From: an uncultured Nocardiopsis sp.
GTDB lineage: Bacteria > Actinomycetota > Actinomycetes > Streptosporangiales > Streptosporangiaceae
Direction: 5' to 3'
Length of the DNA stretch: 6,198 nucleotides
NCBI GenBank assembly: GCA_937957845.1
Contig: CALGOD010001063.1
Location: 1-6,198, forward strand
The position numbers were made by a program, and so were the translations under genes. A model generated the notes under the pieces. It searched no databases. It was not told the DNA's origin and saw only the letters and a list, made by a program, of their open reading frames with translations. Below, one piece after another: positions 5,981 to 6,198 of the stretch (its first letter is position 1; every line of letters starts with the position of its first letter).

Positions 5981-5995
5981 AGCGATGGGATCGCT
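5981..5995. promoter_or_regulatory. 15-bp perfect dyad in the dismutase leader, possible operator or 5' hairpin
   Basis: AGCGAT (5981-5986) and ATCGCT (5990-5995) form a perfect dyad around GGG. It lies 43-57 bases upstream of the dismutase start and immediately downstream of the candidate -10 element at 6003-6008, so at roughly +1 to +15 of the predicted transcript. This is a typical place for a repressor operator or a short 5' mRNA hairpin. It does not resemble the TTGC/GCAA half-sites of the nickel regulator Nur. Confidence 0.4.
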
Positions 5996-6002
5996 AGGCA
6001 GC

Positions 6003-6008
6003 AAGCTA
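6003..6008 (-). promoter_or_regulatory. Candidate -10 element of the superoxide dismutase gene
   Basis: The minus strand reads TAGCTT, fitting TAnnnT, with a predicted transcript start near 5996 and a leader of about 58 bases. Hexamers at -35 spacing (CAGGCA or CCAGGC) are poor matches, so the assignment rests mainly on the -10 and on position. Confidence 0.35.
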
Positions 6009-6026
6009 TCAGTCGGACGGCCGCGT

Positions 6027-6040
6027 GCCTGGTGTCAGGC
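6027..6040. repeat. Small dyad in the dismutase -35 region
   Basis: GCCTG (6027-6031) and CAGGC (6036-6040) flank GTGT. The dyad overlaps where the -35 element would lie for the -10 at 6003-6008. It could be an operator but is short enough to be chance in GC-rich DNA. Confidence 0.25.
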
Positions 6041-6041
6041 C

Positions 6042-6067
6042 GTTTACACTCCGGCTCGGGAATAAAC
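6042..6067. repeat. AT-rich inverted repeat GTTTA-N16-TAAAC upstream of the dismutase gene
   Basis: The arms GTTTA (6042-6046) and TAAAC (6063-6067) stand out because this DNA is otherwise very GC-rich. On the minus strand they could also mimic a GTTT-type -35 of a stress sigma factor, but no matching GGGTAT-like -10 follows. It is a weak regulatory candidate. Confidence 0.25.
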
Positions 6068-6198
6068 CGAGGCGACGGGACGGAGGGGGCCGGAGCCCGT
6101 GTGACCCTGGGTGTGCGCGCTGTCGCCGGAGAGGGCCGTCCGTGGTCCCACCGTCCCCCCTCAGCACTTCCCCGCGCGTCCTTCCCTAATCATGGCTC
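6068..6198. other. Right-edge non-coding stretch
   Basis: I see no gene, clear promoter or stable terminator here. On the minus strand TGA (6190-6192) and TAG (6186-6188) fall just inside the edge, so an upstream minus-strand gene could end here with only one to three codons visible, but this cannot be supported. An ATG on the plus strand at 6192 has no ribosome binding site. Confidence 0.5.

Noticed and set aside
5939..6067. Nur-type nickel-responsive operator upstream of the dismutase
   Set aside because: Only a single TTGC half-site is present on the minus strand near 6001-6004, with no partner half-site at the right spacing.

Overview
The window is high-GC DNA from a Gram-positive actinomycete. 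The evidence is strong GC bias at third codon positions, GTG starts, purine-rich ribosome binding sites, long antisense shadow ORFs, and proteins of clearly actinobacterial type. These include an Fe/Mn superoxide dismutase of the Streptomyces/Mycobacterium kind and an acyl-CoA ligase of the mycobacterial FadD19 kind. A filamentous genus such as Nocardiopsis or Streptomyces is plausible, but this is a guess from protein style and no ribosomal or other phylogenetic marker is present.

Layout: positions 1-182 are non-coding, with a hairpin behind the first gene and a possible leftward promoter at the extreme left edge. Positions 183-1868 (minus) encode a FadD19-like acyl-CoA synthetase. A 362-bp divergent intergenic region follows. 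Positions 2231-3505 (plus) encode ornithine aminotransferase (rocD), the only plus-strand gene. It converges on the next gene across a 66-bp gap filled by a nested hairpin that could stop transcription from both sides. Positions 3572-4963 (minus) encode a membrane-anchored SGNH/GDSL hydrolase with a disordered, presumably cytoplasmic N-terminus. A 360-bp intergenic region holds its promoter region, two modest dyads and a near-perfect terminator. Positions 5324-5938 (minus) encode superoxide dismutase with a good ribosome binding site. The last 260 bp are non-coding and hold several small dyads upstream of the dismutase gene.

The four genes do not form an operon or an obvious pathway. Fatty acid or sterol side-chain activation, ornithine catabolism, a surface esterase and oxidative-stress defence sit side by side, each apparently with its own control signals. 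I see no mobile element, CRISPR array, RNA gene, toxin-antitoxin pair or phage remnant. I do not see an undescribed system here. The points most worth checking are the atypical active-site motifs and topology of the SGNH hydrolase, the Mn-type residue pattern of the dismutase, and the 15-bp dyad at the predicted sod transcript start.
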